A DNA stretch of 64,000 bases from NCBI RefSeq assembly GCF_000763385.1, contig NZ_JQFA01000004.1:2042337-2106336 (forward strand), written 5' to 3'. This DNA is from Leptolyngbya sp. KIOST-1 (GTDB lineage: Bacteria; Cyanobacteriota; Cyanobacteriia; Phormidesmidales; Phormidesmidaceae). Both the position numbers and the translations under genes were made by a program. Of the stretch, positions 44,175 through 53,943 are shown piece after piece. Numbering within the stretch: the stretch's first letter is position 1; each line of letters begins with the position of its first letter. The notes under the pieces were generated by a model. That model was not told the DNA's origin. It worked only from the letters and a program-made list of their open reading frames with translations, and ran no database searches.

Positions 44175-46385
44175 CTAGCCTCTGAAACCCCGGTGGTGTT
44201 TTTGCAGGGTTTCGACCTGCTGGGCGATCGCCGGGTCGTACAGGCGCAGGTAGTTCCAATAGCCGCCAAATACCGCCCGCACGTAGCCCCTGGTCTCCGG
44301 GTAGGGAATCTTGTCGGCAAAGTCATCGGCATCGACAAAGCCGCCCCGGTTGATCCAGTTGGCCACCGCCCCCGGCCCGGCGTTGTAGCTGGCCACCGCA
44401 AACAGCGAGTGGTTGTCGTACTCGGCGTGGGTGTAGTCCAGGTACCAGGTGCCCAGCTTGATGTTGTCCTCAGGGATGTTGAGGTCGTAGGTCTCAAGCC
44501 CGGCCCGGCCCTTGATCCACTCGGCGGTGGCGGGCATCACCTGCATCAGCCCTGCGGCCCCCACCCCAGAGCGAATTCTGGCCTCAAAGCGCGACTCCTG
44601 GCGCATCAGCGCCGCCACCAGCAGCGGGTTGAGCTGGCGCTGGGCCGACCAGGTGGTGATTAAGTCGGCGTAGGGCAGCGGGTAGACCCCGTGCCAGAAA
44701 TCCGGGCGCTGCTTCAGCTCGCGCACCACTTTTTGATCCGCCGGGTCGTCCACCAGGGCCAGGCTCGACACCTGGTAGATGCCGTTGATGTTGTCGTTGG
44801 TGCCCAGGCGCATCATGCCATCGGTGAACTGCTCCTCGGGAATAGGATCCTGGTAGTTGGTATACTCCATCTGCCATCGCTCCCAGGCCCGCTGGTCCTG
44901 CCCCAGCAGGTACAGTTCCTGTAGCGTGTTCGACCCGGCGGGCAGCGGTGTGCGCTGGGCCAGGGGGGCCACAGCCGGCACCTGCGATCGCACCGTCTTA
45001 AAGTCCCCTACGTTCCAGCCCAGGGCCACGGCGGCTCGCCAGGCGTAGTACGACTCGGGGTGACGGGCAATCACGGTTTCCAGGGCGCTTTGGGCCACCT
45101 CGGTCTGCCCCAGCTGGCCGCCCCACTTGGCCACCCAGTAGCCCGCCTCGGCGGCCAGGTCGCTCTCGGGGCTGTGCTTCAGCACGTCGCCGCCCCAGCT
45201 AACCGCCATGGTCAGATCGCCCTGCCCAGCCGCATTGCGGGCATTTCTGAGCCGAATATCCGCCGCCGCATCGGAGTCTCTATACTCTTTTAGAATCAGC
45301 TCGCGGGTGGCCTGGGCCGACGCCGCGCTGTTCAGCTTGTCGAGCCGGTTAGCCCGCTCCAGCAGCGCCTCTGCCGCCCGATCCGGAAACCGGTTCACCA
45401 CCTGGTCGAGCACCCCCAGGGCTGCCTGATCCGACAGGCTCTGGGCCAGCCGCAGCAGGCCGGTGGCGGTTTCGGGGGCCTCCGGAAACTGCTGGTCCAG
45501 CTGGTTGTAGAGGGCGATGGCGCGATCGCGTCGGCCACTCACCTGGTGGCCGCGGGCCGCCCGGTACAGGTTGCGGGGCGAGGGCGTAGCCTGGGCGTAG
45601 GCCACCGCCGCATCGCCGTAGCTGTCAATGCGCCAAAAGCCAAACCCCACCGTTTGCCAGTCCTCAGGGCTGAGCTGACTGGCGAACTCGGTCTTGAGCC
45701 GCAGCAGGGACGCTCCGGCATCGGGGTGATGCAGGCCCGATCGCGCTTTGATCATTAGCATGGGCAGGGCATCGGCCCGGCGGGGGTCAGCGGTCAGCCG
45801 CTGGTGGGCCACCTCCACCGCCTTGGGGTGACTCGGGAACCGCTGCACCAGCAGATCGGCGTAGGCCGGGTCCCGCTGGCTCAGCTCAAACAGCAGCGGG
45901 GCGATCGCGCCGTCGTCGCCATACTCAGTTAAGATTCGCTGCTGGGTTTGCTGAGCCGCCTCGGCCTGCCCCGCCGCCCGCTGCGCCTGAGCCAGCGCCA
46001 GGGCCACATAGGGAGCCATCGCTGGATACTCAGCTTCCAGCCCCTCCAGCAGGGGAATGGCGCTGCCGCCGCGATCGCTATTGATCAGATCCAGCGCCAG
46101 TAAATACCTGGCTCGGCTACGGCTCAGGGGCTCTCGGCCCTCGACGGCTGCCCGCAGCACCTCCTGCCGCTGCTCCGCCAGCTGTAGCGCCACCGCCAGC
46201 ACCGGATCGTCGGCGCGGTTGGCCGTCAGCCCCCCCAGTCCGGGCAGCAGTGACTCTTCCAGGATCGCCGAGGGGTCAACGGTTGACGACACCGTATTGA
46301 CCAGAGCCGCCCCCATGCCCAGCGATAGAGCACCGACCCCCGCGATCGCCACCAGGGGCAGATTTGCCTTTAGCCGTTTCACCAT
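44175..46385 (-). CDS. slt: Soluble lytic murein transglycosylase
   Basis: A 736-residue Slt70-like enzyme that cleaves glycan strands in peptidoglycan. N-terminal membrane/signal segment (LPLVAIAGVGALSLGMGAALV), a long helical TPR-like superhelix (about 40-560), and the catalytic SLT domain with the glutamate in MRQESRF, then GAAGLMQVMPATAEW and SYNAGPGAV. The dacB gene follows closely. Confidence 0.95.
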   Translation of the reverse strand: MVKRLKANLPLVAIAGVGALSLGMGAALVNTVSSTVDPSAILEESLLPGLGGLTANRADDPVLAVALQLAEQRQEVLRAAVEGREPLSRSRARYLLALDLINSDRGGSAIPLLEGLEAEYPAMAPYVALALAQAQRAAGQAEAAQQTQQRILTEYGDDGAIAPLLFELSQRDPAYADLLVQRFPSHPKAVEVAHQRLTADPRRADALPMLMIKARSGLHHPDAGASLLRLKTEFASQLSPEDWQTVGFGFWRIDSYGDAAVAYAQATPSPRNLYRAARGHQVSGRRDRAIALYNQLDQQFPEAPETATGLLRLAQSLSDQAALGVLDQVVNRFPDRAAEALLERANRLDKLNSAASAQATRELILKEYRDSDAAADIRLRNARNAAGQGDLTMAVSWGGDVLKHSPESDLAAEAGYWVAKWGGQLGQTEVAQSALETVIARHPESYYAWRAAVALGWNVGDFKTVRSQVPAVAPLAQRTPLPAGSNTLQELYLLGQDQRAWERWQMEYTNYQDPIPEEQFTDGMMRLGTNDNINGIYQVSSLALVDDPADQKVVRELKQRPDFWHGVYPLPYADLITTWSAQRQLNPLLVAALMRQESRFEARIRSGVGAAGLMQVMPATAEWIKGRAGLETYDLNIPEDNIKLGTWYLDYTHAEYDNHSLFAVASYNAGPGAVANWINRGGFVDADDFADKIPYPETRGYVRAVFGGYWNYLRLYDPAIAQQVETLQKHHRGFRG

Positions 46386-46601
46386 GGTGCGCCCTTAACC
46401 TCTGCAAACGATGACAGCCCCTAGCCAGCCCACACCCCAGGGGAGAACCGCTAGCCCGTCCTATACTAGCGAACCTCTCCACCGCTGGCTGGATCAAGAT
46501 GTGATATGGACATTAATTTAGAGCAACCTCGCTCAGGCCGCTAAACCTGGGTTTCCTGCGGTAGGTTTATAGTAAACACAGAAAACTAGCCCCTAGGTTG
46601 A

Positions 46602-48092
46602 ATGGAATTTCACGCACCCGGTAACTCCTGCTTAGACTGGTCTGGCGACGCCCTGATTCTTGGCCTCAGCGAAGCCGCACTCCCCCTGTCGGGCACCCTG
46701 GCCGAGCTCAATAGCCAGGTCGCCGGGCTGCTCCAAGAGCTGATCGATGAGGTTGAATTTACCGGCAAGGCAGGATCCACCGCCATCACCCGAGTCGGCA
46801 CCGGAGCCAACATTCGCAAGCTGGGAATTGTGGGCCTGGGGGCTATCGACGCTATCACCGGCGATACCCTGCGCCGGGCCGCCGCCGCCGCCGCCCGCCT
46901 GGCTAAAAAAGAGAAATGTGCCTCCCTCGGCCTCAGCTTTCCCAATCTTCAACACGATGCAGCCCTTACAGCCCAGGCCATCGCCGAGGGCGCCATACTG
47001 GCCCTGCATCAGGACAACCGCTTCAAATCTGAGGACAAAAACGGCAAACCCACCGTCGAGCACATTCACATACTCGATTTGGCTGGCCAGGACAGCAGCA
47101 GCCTTCAAACAGCTCAAGCGATCTGCGACGGCGTTATTCTAGCCCGCGAGCTGGTCTCGGCCCCGGCCAACATTGTCACTCCCGAACTGCTAGCTCAAAC
47201 CGCCCAGGAGATCGCCAGCGCCCACGGCCTGGAGCTAGAGATTCTGGAGCGAGAGCAGTGCGAGGCCCTGGGCATGGGGGCCTACCTGGGGGTGGCCAGA
47301 GCTTCTGACCTGCCGCCCAAGTTCATTCACCTCACCTACAAACCCACCGGCACCCCTACCCGCAAGCTGGCGATCGTGGGCAAAGGCCTCACCTTTGACT
47401 CGGGCGGTCTCAATATTAAAGGAGCCGGCAGCGGCATCGAAATGATGAAGATAGATATGGGGGGTGCCGCCGCCACCCTGGGAGCCGCCAAGGCGATCGC
47501 CCAACTCAAGCCCAGCGCCGAAGTTCACTTCATCAGCGCCGCCGCCGAAAACATGATCAGCGGCAACGCCATGCGCCCCGGCGACATTCTCACCGCCTCC
47601 AACGGCAAAACCATTGAGGTCAACAATACCGATGCCGAGGGTCGGCTCACCCTGGCCGACGCCCTGGTGTTTGCCGAAAAGCTGGGGGTCGATGCGATCG
47701 TCGATCTGGCCACCCTGACCGGAGCCTGTATTATTGCGCTGGGCGACGATATCGCCGGACTGTTCAGCGAAAACGAAGAACTGGCCGAGGCGATCGCCAC
47801 CGCCGCCAAAACCGCTGGCGAAAAATTTTGGCGCTTGCCCATGGAAGAGAAATACTTTGACGGGCTCAAATCCATTGTGGCCGACATGAAAAATACCGGT
47901 CCTCGCCCCGGTGGTTCCATTACCGCCGCCCTATTTCTCAAGCAGTTTGTCAACTCCACTCCCTGGGTTCACCTCGACGTCGCTGGCCCGGTTTGGACCG
48001 AGAAAGAGAGCGGCTACAACAACCCTGGTGGCACCGGATTTGGCGTTCGTACCCTCGTGCAGTGGGTTCTATCGCAAGACACCGCCGCTTAA
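46602..48092 (+). CDS. pepA: Leucyl aminopeptidase
   Basis: A 496-residue M17 metallopeptidase. The N-terminal domain (about 1-165) precedes the catalytic part with [13 protein letters not shown], the two-metal ligands D/K region ([11 protein letters not shown]), and NTDAEGRL with its metal-binding D and E. Cytosolic; hexameric in the family. A GATT-loop hairpin (48120-48145) lies about 30 bases after the stop. Confidence 0.96.
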   Translation: MEFHAPGNSCLDWSGDALILGLSEAALPLSGTLAELNSQVAGLLQELIDEVEFTGKAGSTAITRVGTGANIRKLGIVGLGAIDAITGDTLRRAAAAAARLAKKEKCASLGLSFPNLQHDAALTAQAIAEGAILALHQDNRFKSEDKNGKPTVEHIHILDLAGQDSSSLQTAQAICDGVILARELVSAPANIVTPELLAQTAQEIASAHGLELEILEREQCEALGMGAYLGVARASDLPPKFIHLTYKPTGTPTRKLAIVGKGLTFDSGGLNIKGAGSGIEMMKIDMGGAAATLGAAKAIAQLKPSAEVHFISAAAENMISGNAMRPGDILTASNGKTIEVNNTDAEGRLTLADALVFAEKLGVDAIVDLATLTGACIIALGDDIAGLFSENEELAEAIATAAKTAGEKFWRLPMEEKYFDGLKSIVADMKNTGPRPGGSITAALFLKQFVNSTPWVHLDVAGPVWTEKESGYNNPGGTGFGVRTLVQWVLSQDTAA

Positions 48093-48119
48093 ACTCAAGA
48101 GAGTCCCGTTGACGTATGG

Positions 48120-48145
48120 GATGCGTTAGCGATTGCTAACGCATC
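48120..48145 (+). terminator. Hairpin after pepA
   Basis: Perfect 11-bp stem GATGCGTTAGC/GCTAACGCATC with the tetraloop GATT. No T-run, so termination is uncertain. Confidence 0.5.
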
Positions 48146-49123
48146 AAACCTCTGGGCGATAATGTGCTGCGGCAACCGTTGGTTCCTGGGTCTTTAAATG
48201 TAACTAACAACAGCCCTACGACTGGGTTAGAGATCCCAGGCTATCGCAATCTGCTTGATCACAGCCCCTGTTTATTTCTCGGTTGGAACAATTTCCGAAT
48301 TAGCCAGTCTCTATACTTCAGCACACGCATAAAACACCTTCAGCTTGAGGATACTTTTCAGCGATCGCTACCCATGGGTTGCGACCAATGTGTCCGAAAA
48401 AGCATAGCCATTTACATCTTTCGTGGAAGGAACTCATGCAAGTGCCTAAATTACATCAACACTTTGGGTCACGGCGGCCCAGCATTCACAAAGACCTCTA
48501 TCTAGAAGAAGCAGTTTTTTAAGCCCTCAATCGTAGGCATCAACCACGGCATCAAAACGACTTACCGTCAGCCTGGGTGATTCAGGAAAATCTTTTTTCA
48601 AACCCTAGTGCAGCGTCAAAGCTAAAAATCGGGGTTCCCGTAGGTTGGGTAAAGCCGAGCGTAACCCAACGGCAGTCAGCCTGGTTGGGTTCTACTAGCG
48701 CGCCACCCAACCTACAAACTTAGGTTGGGCAGAGCATTAGTTTTGAGTTCTTGAAAGTAGGTTTGTTTTTTGTAGTTATTAGCTTAGTTAGTGCTTGAAA
48801 AGTCACGACGTTTCCCACTTTACACCTCCCAGGTGAGCTACTACTGCCCAATCGCTGCTGGTTTCACAGCCTTTCGAACGTAAGTTCCACCTGAAATCAC
48901 TCTTTTCAAACCCTCGCTGAAATCATTCGCTGCCTAAAGGCAGTTTTCATTCTTCAGCCGTATGTTCAGAGTCGAAATGGCTAAATTTTCGCCATTTCGA
49001 CCTTGATAGAGATGGGTTATGACGGCAGGAATGAGTCCACGAACCCATAGGTTTGTCAACTTTTGATGACCAGGTAATTGCAAAAACCCACTATTCTACA
49101 CTTTGTATCATCGGGGTAAACTA
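48146..49123. other. Long gene-poor region
   Basis: No gene is supported in almost one kilobase. It contains repeat-family 2 copy 1 (48640-48715) and a hairpin with arms GTCGAAATGGC (48971-48981) and GCCATTTCGAC (48991-49001). A 113-codon frame at 48164 has no protein-like character. Confidence 0.55.
48640..48715 (+). repeat. Dispersed repeat family 2, copy 1
   Basis: Flanked by perfect 11-bp inverted ends, GTAGGTTGGGT and ACCCAACCTAC. The interior, from AACCCAAC through GCGCGCCACCCAACCTAC, is highly similar to 53391-53464. It resembles the AGGTTGGGT-type short repeat seen in many cyanobacterial and other genomes. Confidence 0.75.
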
Positions 49124-49915
49124 ATGAATTTTGCAGAGTATTTCGATCGCATTGCTGTTGTTTATTTGCCAGAACGAAAAAGACGGTATAAGAGCATACA
49201 ACGTCAGGTCAAGCGGCTAGGCATAGAAGAGCGTGTGCAATGGTTTAAGGGCCTCAGGTTCAAAGAGGCTGGCCAATTCCCTAAGGCTAGCGTTAGGGGC
49301 TGTGTCATGAGTAACTATGAGATTCTGCGTCAAGCGGCCCACGATAACGTTAAACGGGTGCTCCTATTTCAAGAGGACTGTGTTTTAAGTCAGCGCCTCA
49401 TTTGTCAAGAAGAGAACATTCTTCGCGAGCTAGACAAGCAGCCGTGGGACTTTGCCTACTTTGGCTGTCAGGCCTACTCGGGGGACGAGGCCAAAAGCAA
49501 CAAAGTTGCCCTGGACGCCACTCCAAATCAATTCTTTTCTCGCGTAGGTGTGCGTCAAAATATCCGTCGAACCCACTTTTGGGCTTGTCAAGGAAGCGCG
49601 ATTCCGAAGCTTGTCGAGTTCATGGAAGCCTCGTTTGAACGGACTAAAGGCCATCCCGACTGTGGCCCCACCTACTTTGACGGATACATGAACGAAATTC
49701 GCTACCGCAATCCCAAACTCATTACGCTGGCCGCTGTGCCCAATCTAGGTTGGCCCCTGAGCAGCATGAGCAATCTCAACCCCGGGCGTCTGGACGGAAT
49801 TCCGGGCGTATCGCCAGCGCTGCACGTCCTTCGAGGCACCAAAAATTTCTGCTTGGAAACCTCTGATTTCCTGCGCTACAGCCTGATCACCAACGACCGG
49901 CAGACGACCAGCTAA
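49124..49915 (+). CDS. Glycosyltransferase family 25-like protein
   Basis: About 263 residues. The IAVVYLPERKRRYKSI start, the GCVMSNYEILRQA segment and LLFQEDCVL, carrying the metal-binding acidic motif, are the marks of LPS-type GT25 enzymes. No signal peptide or membrane segment. It lies in a gene-poor stretch with strong palindromes on its 3' side. Start at ATG 49124; a longer frame begins at 49103 (TTG). Confidence 0.75.
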   Translation: MNFAEYFDRIAVVYLPERKRRYKSIQRQVKRLGIEERVQWFKGLRFKEAGQFPKASVRGCVMSNYEILRQAAHDNVKRVLLFQEDCVLSQRLICQEENILRELDKQPWDFAYFGCQAYSGDEAKSNKVALDATPNQFFSRVGVRQNIRRTHFWACQGSAIPKLVEFMEASFERTKGHPDCGPTYFDGYMNEIRYRNPKLITLAAVPNLGWPLSSMSNLNPGRLDGIPGVSPALHVLRGTKNFCLETSDFLRYSLITNDRQTTS

Positions 49916-49995
49916 ACGTTGGCTAAGCTAGCCTGCATTGCCCATGAGATGACTGCACAGTCCACCATTCTCGTTTAGCGAAAATCAACCTGGTG

Positions 49996-50039
49996 GTGGT
50001 CAGTCCCGTAGAGTTGCGCAACTCTACGGGACTGACCAC
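49996..50039. repeat. 44-bp perfect palindrome without spacer
   Basis: 22 bases each side of the centre between 50017 and 50018 (centre GAGTTGC|GCAACTC) are exactly complementary. There is no loop-forming spacer, so a cruciform would have a minimal loop. It lies about 80 bases after the GT25 stop. Confidence 0.95.
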
Positions 50040-50085
50040 TGTAGATGGGCATTTTTGCGAACAATTCGCGTTGGTCCTGGCGTAC

Positions 50086-50128
50086 CCCTACCCCGCAGAG
50101 CAACCAAGCGCAGTCTTGCGGGGTAGGG
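50086..50128. repeat. 12-bp stem-loop near the palindrome
   Basis: Arms CCCTACCCCGCA (50086-50097) and TGCGGGGTAGGG (50117-50128) with a 19-base loop. Not followed by a T-run in either direction. Confidence 0.7.
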
Positions 50129-50371
50129 CTTCAGTCGGCGCCTGGAGGTTAGGTGAAGGAAAATTTGCCCTCCGCTGACGAGAACCGTTCAGGATAGTCA
50201 CTTCCTTCTTTGCACAGATACGCCTAGGTGTGAGGTGCGCTACTGCTAACCCCAAAACGATCGGCTATGATAGCAGCAAACATTGCATCTGAGGTAGCCT
50301 GGAGTAGCTTTAGGCGTCCTAAATCGAGGGTGCAATGTTCAACACCTTGGTATTGTGGTTCGGAGAGACTC

Positions 50372-50680
50372 GTGACTATTTACATTGGTAACTTGTCCTT
50401 TCAGGCTTCTGAGGACGACATTAGAAGTGTTTTTGCTGAATACGGCGAGGTTACTCGTATCAGCTTGCCTATCGATCGAGAAACAGGCCGAAAACGCGGC
50501 TTTGCTTTTGTCGATATGGCTGATGAAGCAAAGGAAGACCAGGCTATCTCCGAACTCGATGGGGCTGAGTGGCTAGGCCGTGAACTTAGGGTCAACAAGG
50601 CCCGCCCTCGCACTGAAGATGGCGGTGGAGATGGGGGCCGGCCAAATCGTAGCAATCGATTTTCCCACAATCCGCTCTAA
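50372..50680 (+). CDS. rbp: RRM-type RNA-binding protein (Rbp)
   Basis: A 102-residue cyanobacterial glycine-tailed RNA-binding protein. RNP2 (IYIGNL, residues 3-8) and RNP1 (RGFAFVDM, 42-49) are present, followed by a short Gly/Arg/Asn-rich tail. Start is the GTG at 50372: residues before it are not family-like. The upstream region is long (over 300 bases since the last gene) and may hold a cold-responsive leader, a feature known for this family but not shown here. Confidence 0.92.
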   Translation: MTIYIGNLSFQASEDDIRSVFAEYGEVTRISLPIDRETGRKRGFAFVDMADEAKEDQAISELDGAEWLGRELRVNKARPRTEDGGGDGGRPNRSNRFSHNPL

Positions 50681-50841
50681 ACCTCCGGACTATTCTCCAA
50701 GCGCAGGACTGGGATTTACGTAGGTAGTTTGAAGTTCACAGCTTTGGCAGAGGTGTTCTTTGAATGCCTCTGCCATGCTGGTTTTTGGCGGCAAGTTTGC
50801 GCTATTCTTCACCCACCGCCGTTGATTGAACAGGGTACGCT

Positions 50842-52338
50842 ATGGCTCAGTGGCGCTGGGTATTCCTCCTGGTGGGGCTGGTAGTGGGCTTGGGAGCCGT
50901 GCTGCTCCTCGCTGATGCTTTGCTGCGCCTGCACGCTGCGATCGCCCTGCTATCTCCACTGCTTGCCCAGGTCGTTGTCGGTGCCATCCTGGTAGCTGGA
51001 GCTGGCGCGGTGGGCTATGGGGTTTACCGTCTGTGGCCATTTTTGCGCCCCCGTCGCCGTCGGGTACAGCCGCCGCCGCCCCGAAACGCCACGGAGGCCG
51101 CCACCGCAAATTTCCACGTACTGCAGCAGCAGGTGGCTCAAATTCAAGACCAGGTGGCGCGTCAGGCCCTGGCGGAAAAGGCGAAGACGCTCCAGTTCTC
51201 CAGCGCCGCTCAGGTGCTGACCATTGCTGTATTTGGGGTGGGGTCGGCGGGTAAAACGGCTCTGATCAACGGGCTGCTGGGTCAAACCCTCGGTGCAGTA
51301 GGGGCCGCTATGGGAACGACCCAGGTTCAGCAAACCTATCCCTGGTATATCCCCAATGTGGCCAAACCGCTACAGCTGATCGATACCCCAGGGATTGCAG
51401 AAACCGGCGTTGCAGGTACAGAGCGCGAGCAGGCCGCTCGCACCGTTGCCACTGAAGCAGATCTGATCCTGTTCGTGATTGACGACGATTTGCGCCAGGC
51501 CGAATACAGCGTTTTGCAGGCGCTGATGGCCATGGGAAAACGAGTGCTTCTGGTCCTGAACAAGGCCGATCGCTACCCGGAGACCGATTTAGAAGCGCTG
51601 CTAGCCCGCTTGCGATCGCGAGTCGTCCCCCCCCTCAGCCCCGACGACGTTGTTGCCGTAGCCGCCCAACCCCAACCGTTGCCCCAGGTAGGCGGTGGCT
51701 GGCTACAAATGCAGCCTACCCTGCTGCCCCTCCAGGCTCGCCTGGCCGATGTCCTGCGCGCCGAGGGCGAAACGCTGATGGCCGACAACCTGCTTTTGCA
51801 GACTCAGCAAATTGGCGAAACCGCTCGCCAGATCATCGACAGCCAGCGCCAGGCCCAGGCCGACAGTGTGATTGAGCGCTACCAGTGGCTGAGTGCAGGG
51901 GCGATCGCCATCACCCCCCTGCCGGGTTTAGATTTTTTAGCCACCGCCGCGATCAACGCCCAGATGGTGGTTGAGCTGAGCCAAATCTACGGCTGCGAGG
52001 TCAGCATTGAGGAGGGCAAGGCCCTCGCCCTATCGGTGGCCAAAACGCTGACCGGATTGGGCTTGGTCAAAGGCACACTCGATCTCCTGGCTCTGGGGTT
52101 GCAAACCAACCTGGCCACAGCCCTGGCCGGACGCGCCCTCAAAGGGACAAGCGGCGCTTACCTGACCCGGGTGGCGGGCAAAAGTTTCATCGAATACTTC
52201 CGCCAAAACCAAAGTTGGGGCGACGGCGGCATGGGAGCCGTTGTGGAGCGGCAGTTTCGCCTCAACCAGCGCGATGCGGTGATGAAAGCCTTTATTCAAG
52301 AGGCCATAACCCGCATTGTTCCCATTGTCCAAGGGTAG
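50842..52338 (+). CDS. YcjF-like GTPase with DUF697 domain
   Basis: A 498-residue protein with two N-terminal membrane helices (VFLLVGLVVGLGAVLLLADAL and LAQVVVGAILVAGAGAVGYG), a coiled coil, then an Era/TrmE-like G domain: FGVGSAGKTALIN (G1), QLIDTPG (G3) and VLNKADR (G4). The last 170 residues correspond to DUF697 (AIAITPLPGLDFLATAAINAQMVVELSQIYG). Likely associated with the inner or thylakoid membrane; cellular role unknown. Confidence 0.9.
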   Translation: MAQWRWVFLLVGLVVGLGAVLLLADALLRLHAAIALLSPLLAQVVVGAILVAGAGAVGYGVYRLWPFLRPRRRRVQPPPPRNATEAATANFHVLQQQVAQIQDQVARQALAEKAKTLQFSSAAQVLTIAVFGVGSAGKTALINGLLGQTLGAVGAAMGTTQVQQTYPWYIPNVAKPLQLIDTPGIAETGVAGTEREQAARTVATEADLILFVIDDDLRQAEYSVLQALMAMGKRVLLVLNKADRYPETDLEALLARLRSRVVPPLSPDDVVAVAAQPQPLPQVGGGWLQMQPTLLPLQARLADVLRAEGETLMADNLLLQTQQIGETARQIIDSQRQAQADSVIERYQWLSAGAIAITPLPGLDFLATAAINAQMVVELSQIYGCEVSIEEGKALALSVAKTLTGLGLVKGTLDLLALGLQTNLATALAGRALKGTSGAYLTRVAGKSFIEYFRQNQSWGDGGMGAVVERQFRLNQRDAVMKAFIQEAITRIVPIVQG

Positions 52339-52418
52339 CTCCGCGCCAGCGGTCCCCCACCATGAGGGCAGCCACCTTTTGCCCCAGGGAAATGGCCTCG
52401 CCCAGTTCGTCAGGTCAA

Positions 52419-52709
52419 CTAAACTAATCCCGTACTTTCGAAATCGGCGCAGTCAATGGCTGCTTCGGACAGCGCAATTTTTGGATGAAGCGGGCATTTG
52501 AGCCGATGGTCGTTGGTGAAATAGCGGCATTCCGCACAGGGAATTTTGTGCATTACCGTTGCCCGGGCCACGCTGTCTCGCACCGCCGCCACCATGTTCC
52601 AGGCGGTTGTGCCCACCAACACCCAGGCCAACACAAAACACACCGGCACCAGCACCGCCTGCACCACCGCTACCAGCCCGGCGGGCAATACCCCAAGATT
52701 CAGTAGCAT
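52419..52709 (-). CDS. Small membrane protein with C-terminal Cys motif
   Basis: About 97 residues from M at 52709; the frame extends to 52811 and an upstream start cannot be excluded. It contains one or two membrane helices (VLPAGLVAVVQAVLVPVCF). The C-terminus has a compact cysteine set, CAECRYF, LKCPLHP and DCADFE, a pattern shared by several cyanobacterial proteins and probably metal binding. Function unknown. Convergent with the GTPase gene. Confidence 0.65.
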   Translation of the reverse strand: MLLNLGVLPAGLVAVVQAVLVPVCFVLAWVLVGTTAWNMVAAVRDSVARATVMHKIPCAECRYFTNDHRLKCPLHPKIALSEAAIDCADFESTGLV

Positions 52710-52853
52710 AGATCTCACTTCAACCGTGGCTTCACCCACAGCTTCAGCCACAAAACCCGAGCTGTGCACCACGGCCGCAACAACGTATTGAAACGAGATA
52801 TTCTGCAACAATAGTCCATTCTAGTCAGCAATCCGGTCGGCAAACGCCTCGGT

Positions 52854-53273
52854 TTAGGGGGAGTCAGGCGCTTGTCCGGCGTCGGTGGCGATCGCTAGCT
52901 GCACCCCAGGCAGCGATCGCAGCCGATCCATCACCGCCACCACCCGCCCGTGGCTCACTGCCTGATCGGCCCGAATCACCACCAGCCCCCCATCGGCCAG
53001 CGTGCCCAGGGTTTGAATGGCCTCCAGCAGCTGCTCATCGGCCACCGCCCTATTGCCCACAAACGTCTCGCCCTCAGCATTCAGCGTCACCACCACCTGG
53101 CGTTGGGCCTGGGTTTCAGCCGTTTCGGCCCCCGGCAGCGCCACCGGTAGCCCCTCGTCACGGGTCAAAAACAGGCTGGACAGAATAAAAAACGCCAGCA
53201 CCGCAAACACCACGTCAATCATCGGCACGATGTTGATTTGCAGCGGCGTTTCAGGATCTTCGGGGAGATGCAT
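52854..53273 (-). CDS. exbD: ExbD/TolR-type biopolymer transport protein, orphan
   Basis: About 139 residues: short cytosolic N-terminus, a single membrane helix with the key aspartate (INIVPMIDVVFAVLAFF), and a periplasmic domain (VVVTLNAEGETFVGN). It would use the proton gradient with an ExbB/TolQ partner, but none is adjacent. Start at ATG 53273; the frame extends to 53321 but the added residues are not family-like. Confidence 0.9.
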   Translation of the reverse strand: MHLPEDPETPLQINIVPMIDVVFAVLAFFILSSLFLTRDEGLPVALPGAETAETQAQRQVVVTLNAEGETFVGNRAVADEQLLEAIQTLGTLADGGLVVIRADQAVSHGRVVAVMDRLRSLPGVQLAIATDAGQAPDSP

Positions 53274-53390
53274 GGGATAGGGGTTAGTTTTGGAGTTTGA
53301 GTTTGGATGACCTGAGGGCAACGGCTAGGGGTTGTCCTTAGTTTGCTGCTAAACGCTCAAAAGTCAAGGGTTGCAGCCCCTGGTTTTTAG

Positions 53391-53464
53391 AGGTTGGGTG
53401 AAATGAAGTGAAACCCAACAGCAGTAAGCCTGGTTAGGTTCTGCTGGCGCGCCACCCAACCTAC
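53391..53464 (+). repeat. Dispersed repeat family 2, copy 2
   Basis: Colinear with 48640-48715 over the whole length; interior shares AACCCAAC and GCGCGCCACCCAACCTAC. The 5' part is more divergent. Lies in the 210-base gap upstream of exbD. Confidence 0.75.
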
Positions 53465-53484
53465 ACATCAAGAATTGACAGATC

Positions 53485-53943
53485 CTAGGGAGCTTTTGCC
53501 ATAGTCAGAATTTTTTCGGCGATCGCAGGCTCCACTGGCATCACCGAGAGCCGGTTGCCCCGGCGCACCACCCACAGCTCCTCGGAGGTAAACGTTTCCT
53601 TGAGCTGATCTAGGGTAATGCCTGTTGCAAAGGTTTCTATATAGCCTACCGTCACTGTATGCCAGCGCGGCTGGTCTGGGGATGATTTGGGGTCGTAATA
53701 CTTATGGGCCGCATCAAACTGGGTAGGATCTACGACGTTGGCTTCGACAATCTCCATCAGTCCCACAATCCCCGGCGGTTTGGTGTTGGAGTGATAGAAA
53801 AAAGCTTTGTCTCCCACTTTCATACTGGTGAGAAAGTTGCGCGCCTGGTAGTTACGAACGCCGTCCCAAAGTTCCGTGCGATCGCGTTCCAGATCCGCAA
53901 TGCCATACACATCGGGTTCAGACTTCATCAGCCAGTAGGCCAT
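53485..53943 (-). CDS. EVE domain-containing protein
   Basis: A 152-residue protein of the EVE/PUA-like fold (thymocyte nuclear protein 1-like). MAYWLMKSEPDVYGIADL at the start, WDGVRNYQARNFL and FYHSNTKPPGIVG are diagnostic. EVE domains bind modified cytosine-containing DNA or modified RNA. The start overlaps the tsaE gene by 26 bases, so the two are coupled. Start chosen at ATG 53943 (second Met of MAMAYW). Confidence 0.93.
   Translation of the reverse strand: MAYWLMKSEPDVYGIADLERDRTELWDGVRNYQARNFLTSMKVGDKAFFYHSNTKPPGIVGLMEIVEANVVDPTQFDAAHKYYDPKSSPDQPRWHTVTVGYIETFATGITLDQLKETFTSEELWVVRRGNRLSVMPVEPAIAEKILTMAKAP

Noticed and set aside
48164..48505. 113-codon frame after pepA
   Set aside because: No protein-like composition, no homologue recognised and no ribosome binding site.
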